Shown here: piece by piece, positions 60,335 to 64,000 of the stretch
Layout: each line of letters opens with the position of its first letter
Position numbering within the stretch: the first letter of the stretch is position 1
DNA from: an uncultured Lachnospiraceae bacterium
GTDB taxonomy: Bacteria > Bacillota > Clostridia > Lachnospirales > Lachnospiraceae
Reading direction: 5' to 3'
NCBI GenBank assembly: GCA_947575805.1
Contig: CANPOY010000003.1
Coordinates: forward strand, 1-64,000
DNA: 64,000 nt
The notes under the pieces: model-generated
Seen by the model: the letters and a program-made list of their open reading frames with translations, nothing else
Told to the model about the DNA's origin: nothing
The model's database searches: none
Program-made: the position numbers and the translations under genes

Positions 60335-62038
60335 ATGAATGAACAGGCTATTTTACATGTACCGGATTCCCGGTACTGCTTCCCGGTTTCAGAGAAGGAG
60401 GTAGTGCTTCGGCTTCGTGTGGACAGGAAGGATCCGATAGATGAGGTCTGGGTGATATTTGAAAATAAATATGTCATTCAGATGCGTCAGCTCAGCGGGA
60501 GGATGGAACGGAAGTACGAGGACAGGCTGTTTGCCTGGTATGAGGTGAAGCTGAAGCTGGAGGATGTAAGGCTCGGCTATATCTTTAAGCTGCTGGCCCG
60601 GGGGAAAGAGCAGTATTATTCGGAGGATGGATTGAGCGATACCTATGATTTTTCCCTGGCATATTTTAACTTTTTTCAATTGCCGTATATTAATTCGGCG
60701 GACATTCACAGGGAAGTGCCCTGGATGGAAAGCGCAGTGTTCTATGAGATTTTTGTGGAGCGCTTCTGCAGGGGCTGGCAGGATAAAAACGACACTTATG
60801 TCAATATGAAATGGGGGGAGAAGCCGCACCCCAAAAGCTTTGCCGGCGGGGATCTTCCGGGAATTACCGAAAAGCTGGATTATATTAAGGGGCTGGGGAT
60901 AAATGCCCTGTATCTTACTCCTGTATTTCAATCCGTCTCCAATCACAAGTACGATATTTCCGATTATGACAATATTGACAGTCATTTCGGAAGCAACGAG
61001 GATTTCGGAAGGCTGGTGCGGGAGGCCCATGTCAGGGGGATCCGGGTGGTGCTGGACGCTGTATTTAACCATTGCAGTGAGAATCTGGCCCAGTTTCAGG
61101 ACGTGGTGGAGCGGGGAAAGGAGTCGCCCTATTTTGACTGGTTTATCATCCGGGGGGAGAGACCGGAGAAGGATCCCCTGAATTATGAAGTGTTTTCCTT
61201 TTGCGATTACATGCCGAAGTTTAACACCTCCAATCCGCAGGTGCAGGAGTTCCTGCTGGATATTGCGGTATCCTGGATCGAAAGGTATGATATAGACGGA
61301 TGGCGTCTGGACGTATCCGATGAAGTGTCCCACGATTTCTGGCGTTTGTTCCGCAAGCGGGTGAAAGCAGTGAAAGCGGACTGTGCCGTCATCGGAGAGA
61401 ACTGGCATGACGCCAATCCCTTCCTGCAGGGAGATCAGTACGACAGTATTATGAACTATGCCTTTACCAAGGCATGCCTGGATTATTATGCCTTTGGAAC
61501 CTTTGACGCGGAGCAGTTTGCCTGGAAGCTCAACGGTCTTCTGATGCGCAATACGGACCAGGTGAACCGGATGATGATGAACCTGCTGGATTCCCATGAC
61601 ACGGATCGGTTTTATACCTGGGTGGGACGTGACAGGAACAAACTGCTGTCGGCGCTGGCGGTGATGGCTATGTTTGTGGGCGCTCCCTGCCTCTATTATG
61701 GTACGGAAATCTTGCTGGAGGGAGGTTATGATCCGGACAATCGGCGCTGCTTCGATTGGGATGAGAGTCATTGGGATACGGACTGTATGGAAAAGATGAA
61801 AGACCTGCTGGCTCTGAGGAAGGAAAAGGCAGTGCAGACAGGCGGCATCCGGGTGTATAGTAAGAATGGGCTGTTCGTGCTGAAGCGCTTTCTGGAGGAA
61901 GAAGCATTGACGCTGTACTGCAATCGGACGAAGGAAACAAGGATGGTGGAAGCCGAGGGTGAAGTCGTAGCCGGAAACGGCTTTGCAGACGGCTGCTTGG
62001 AAGCCGAGGGCTTTGTGATTTTCCGTTCGGCGGAATAG
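60335..62038 (+). CDS. GH13 cyclomaltodextrinase / neopullulanase-type enzyme
   Basis: The 567-residue cytoplasmic alpha-amylase-family enzyme has a short N-terminal Ig-like domain (about 1-125). Its catalytic barrel carries the four conserved regions: DAVFNH (241-246), GWRLDVSDE with nucleophile Asp326, GENWHD with acid Glu355 and LLDSHDTDR with Asp422. The N-terminal domain and short size fit maltogenic amylase/cyclomaltodextrinase (GH13_20-like). GGAGG fixes ATG 60335; the longer open frame is not used. It leads an operon with a binding protein and a permease and degrades imported maltodextrins. Confidence 0.9.
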   Translation: MNEQAILHVPDSRYCFPVSEKEVVLRLRVDRKDPIDEVWVIFENKYVIQMRQLSGRMERKYEDRLFAWYEVKLKLEDVRLGYIFKLLARGKEQYYSEDGLSDTYDFSLAYFNFFQLPYINSADIHREVPWMESAVFYEIFVERFCRGWQDKNDTYVNMKWGEKPHPKSFAGGDLPGITEKLDYIKGLGINALYLTPVFQSVSNHKYDISDYDNIDSHFGSNEDFGRLVREAHVRGIRVVLDAVFNHCSENLAQFQDVVERGKESPYFDWFIIRGERPEKDPLNYEVFSFCDYMPKFNTSNPQVQEFLLDIAVSWIERYDIDGWRLDVSDEVSHDFWRLFRKRVKAVKADCAVIGENWHDANPFLQGDQYDSIMNYAFTKACLDYYAFGTFDAEQFAWKLNGLLMRNTDQVNRMMMNLLDSHDTDRFYTWVGRDRNKLLSALAVMAMFVGAPCLYYGTEILLEGGYDPDNRRCFDWDESHWDTDCMEKMKDLLALRKEKAVQTGGIRVYSKNGLFVLKRFLEEEALTLYCNRTKETRMVEAEGEVVAGNGFADGCLEAEGFVIFRSAE

Positions 62039-62046
62039 GAGGTAAG

Positions 62047-63567
62047 ATGAAAAAGAAGATAACGGCGCTGGTTTTATCAGGTGTTTTGTGTGCCGGGCTG
62101 CTTAGCGGCTGCGGCGGTGACAGCGGACAGGGCGGAGGGCGGTCCGGAGAAGGTACAGGGCAGGCCGGGGGAGAAGCAAGCGCCGGGGCAAATACCGGCG
62201 GCGTGGACTTAAGCAATATTTTCAGCGGTGAGCTGGAGCAGAATGTCACGATCCGGGTTCTGGAGAACGATACAGCCATTGAGCAGGGTTACTTCCGGGA
62301 GCTGATCGACGCCTTTAATGCAAAATATGCGGATTACGGTATCGTGGCGGTAGACGCCAATATGGATCAGTACAGCAATCTGGCGGATGACGGCCCTTAC
62401 GGGTACGGTCCGGATGTACTCTATCAGGCCAATGACGTGCTGATGAAGTATGTGGAGGGAAAGCATATTTATCCTGTTCCGGCAGAGAGCCTGGAGTGCT
62501 TTTCCCAGATCCCGGAGAATGCCTGGAATGCGTATAAGGCTACTGTAAACGGAGTTCAGTATTACATGGGCGTGCCGGTAAACGTACAGTCCTCCATGCT
62601 GTATTACCGCAAAGACCTGCTGCCCGAAGACTGGGAGACCACTTGGGATAAAAACGGTAATCAGGTGCCGGACATGGTGGAAAACTGGAACGATATGTAC
62701 AGGTATTCCCGGGAGATCGTGGCAAAGAACGATGGCCATTACGGATATATGCGTTCTCTTTATGATGTGTATTTCTCTTCCGGATTTCTCTTTTCCTATG
62801 GCGGCTATGTATTTGGGGATAATAATACCAATGCGGATGATCTGGGCTTTTCCGCCGGTAATGCGGAGATCGGTGCCAATGTGCTCTTACAGCAGGCAGC
62901 CTTGATGAACGAGGGCTGTATCGACGATTCCATTACGGTGAGCGCATATAGTAAGCTGGCAGACGGGACCTATTTTGCCACTATGACCACCCCGGATGTC
63001 TATACCCTGTTTTTAAAGGAGCTGCGGCTGGCGTACCAGGCGCAGGGGATGAGCGAGGAAGAGGCCGGGGCTCTGGCGAAGGAAAATCTGGTAATTACGG
63101 AGATACCTAAGCTTCCGGCAAGCGGCGACCTGACGGAAGAGAATCCTGAGCTGATTCCCTTAAAGGCTATGGGGGGTGTCAACGGCTATGCTATCAGTGC
63201 ATATACAAAATCTCCCAACGCCTGCCTGGCTTTTGTGGAGTTTGCCGCAGGTTATGAGATGATGCTCCGCCGAAATGAAATGCTGGGTATTGTTCCTGCC
63301 AGAAGCGACGTGGCGGATGCGGTGGGAGGAGTGTCCGAGATCATGTACCATAACCTGGACGCGGGCAATATTGTGGTCATGCCCTCCATCCGGGCGGTGG
63401 AACAGATCTGGACGCCGGGGCAGACCTTCTTTGAGGATCTGGCCAAGGACGCATTCCGGCCCGAGGCGGAGAAAAAGTACAAGACGTTGGACGACATTAA
63501 GAACGGGCTGGCATCTGTAGACGTCCAGATCTATGACGCGGTGCATACGCTGGCGGGAACAAACTGA
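62047..63567 (+). CDS. Maltodextrin-type ABC substrate-binding lipoprotein
   Basis: The 506-residue extracellular binding protein has lipobox LLSGC, a long Gly/Ser/Glu linker and a mature family-1 solute-binding domain (VTIRVLENDTAIEQGYFREL). It follows the GH13 gene by eight bases and precedes a MalF-like permease, so its ligand is most likely maltose or maltodextrin. GGAGG before ATG 62047. Clear family; ligand inferred from neighbours. Confidence 0.9.
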   Translation: MKKKITALVLSGVLCAGLLSGCGGDSGQGGGRSGEGTGQAGGEASAGANTGGVDLSNIFSGELEQNVTIRVLENDTAIEQGYFRELIDAFNAKYADYGIVAVDANMDQYSNLADDGPYGYGPDVLYQANDVLMKYVEGKHIYPVPAESLECFSQIPENAWNAYKATVNGVQYYMGVPVNVQSSMLYYRKDLLPEDWETTWDKNGNQVPDMVENWNDMYRYSREIVAKNDGHYGYMRSLYDVYFSSGFLFSYGGYVFGDNNTNADDLGFSAGNAEIGANVLLQQAALMNEGCIDDSITVSAYSKLADGTYFATMTTPDVYTLFLKELRLAYQAQGMSEEEAGALAKENLVITEIPKLPASGDLTEENPELIPLKAMGGVNGYAISAYTKSPNACLAFVEFAAGYEMMLRRNEMLGIVPARSDVADAVGGVSEIMYHNLDAGNIVVMPSIRAVEQIWTPGQTFFEDLAKDAFRPEAEKKYKTLDDIKNGLASVDVQIYDAVHTLAGTN

Positions 63568-63624
63568 CAGGGCCGGATCAGCAGAGACAGATCGGTAGAA
63601 ACAAGCGGACAGATTCAGAAAGGC

Positions 63625-64000
63625 ATGAAAATTAACATGAAAAGTGCAGATAAAAAAGTGCCAAACAAAAGTATGCCAAATAAAAAGGTGAAAGCAAGCA
63701 TGTGTCTTATGGGGCTGGGCCAGCTCATGTACGGCCAGGTGGGAAAGGGGCTGCTTTATCTGGCAGTCCTGGCCCTGGGCATTGCTTATTTCATATTTCG
63801 GGGAGGGGCAGATCTGGCGGGGCTTTTTACCCTTGGCACCAGGGAAGCGGACACCTGGCTGGGGATAGAGGGAGATAACTCCGTGGTCATGCTGCTCATG
63901 GGCATTCTGGCAGTGATCGCGCTTCTGCTCCTTGCGGCGGTTCATGTGTCCAATGTGCGGGATGCCAGAGAGACTCAGAAGCTCCTGGAAAGAGGCGGAC
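63625..64000 (+). CDS. MalF-type permease, cut by the window edge
   Basis: The frame runs off the end of the window. The visible 125 residues have a short basic start (KKVKASMCLMGLGQLMYGQ), a first helix near 40-58 and a second near 90-105, typical of MalF-family maltodextrin permeases, which have an extra N-terminal region. ATG 63625 (AGAAAGG) or ATG 63637 may be the start. It belongs to the GH13-binding protein operon. Confidence 0.8.
   Translation, partial: MKINMKSADKKVPNKSMPNKKVKASMCLMGLGQLMYGQVGKGLLYLAVLALGIAYFIFRGGADLAGLFTLGTREADTWLGIEGDNSVVMLLMGILAVIALLLLAAVHVSNVRDARETQKLLERGG

Noticed and set aside
60389-61771. Minus-strand open frame of 460 codons opposite the GH13 gene
   Set aside because: Shadow of a gene with all four GH13 motifs.

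Overview
The window looks like chromosomal DNA of a gut-type Lachnospiraceae (Clostridia). The reasons are the moderate GC content, strong GGAGG ribosome binding sites, many carbohydrate ABC transporters, lipoproteins with Gram-positive lipoboxes, a conjugated bile salt hydrolase-type enzyme, and a large xylan-degradation locus without SusC/D genes. I see no rRNA, tRNA, CRISPR array, transposase, prophage or replication origin.

Left part (1-16953). A DUF2185/Imm33-like gene and a small membrane protein are followed by a stretch of decayed gene remnants (1126-1617). Then come a DHH phosphoesterase and two overlapping MutS-like ATPases. A leftward block holds an FRG-domain gene and a complete sugar ABC importer (ATPase, two permeases, unusual binding protein), ending with an OB-fold-like lipoprotein that has its own promoter. 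A second leftward block is a MATE exporter with two tandem beta-lactamase-fold serine hydrolases.

Centre (17256-41825). A rightward cluster appears dedicated to decorated arabinoxylan: an esterase, an LplB/YtcP-type importer with its binding lipoprotein but no ATPase, a LacI regulator, a GH39-GH43 fusion, a double CE1-type esterase, GH51, a beta-helix protein resembling GH120, two type-B carboxylesterases flanking a third CE1-type esterase, GH43, and a secreted GH51 lipoprotein. Nearly all the enzymes lack signal peptides. The picture is import of acylated arabino-xylo-oligosaccharides and their dismantling in the cytoplasm. One type-B esterase copy is broken by an amber codon. A recurring CGAWTTAGC-like motif and a palindrome over a promoter suggest local repressor control.

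Right part (41863-64000). This holds housekeeping and accessory genes: plsC, a Na/Pi cotransporter behind a clear yybP-ykoY (Mn2+) riboswitch with its terminator, a carboxylesterase, bile salt hydrolase, mutM, a beta-propeller-like protein, a P-loop kinase-like protein, a chimeric GNAT/Fic remnant, MATE, radical SAM, alpha/beta hydrolase, EamA transporter, and a TetR/flavodoxin operon with a 19-bp-arm perfect operator. The window ends in a maltodextrin region: a starch-binding-like lipoprotein behind a perfect consensus promoter with two LacI-type operators, an apparently leaderless lacI gene, a GH13 cyclomaltodextrinase/neopullulanase-type enzyme, a binding protein, and the start of a MalF-like permease cut by the window edge.

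All family assignments come from reading the sequence and from recalled family knowledge; no database search was run.
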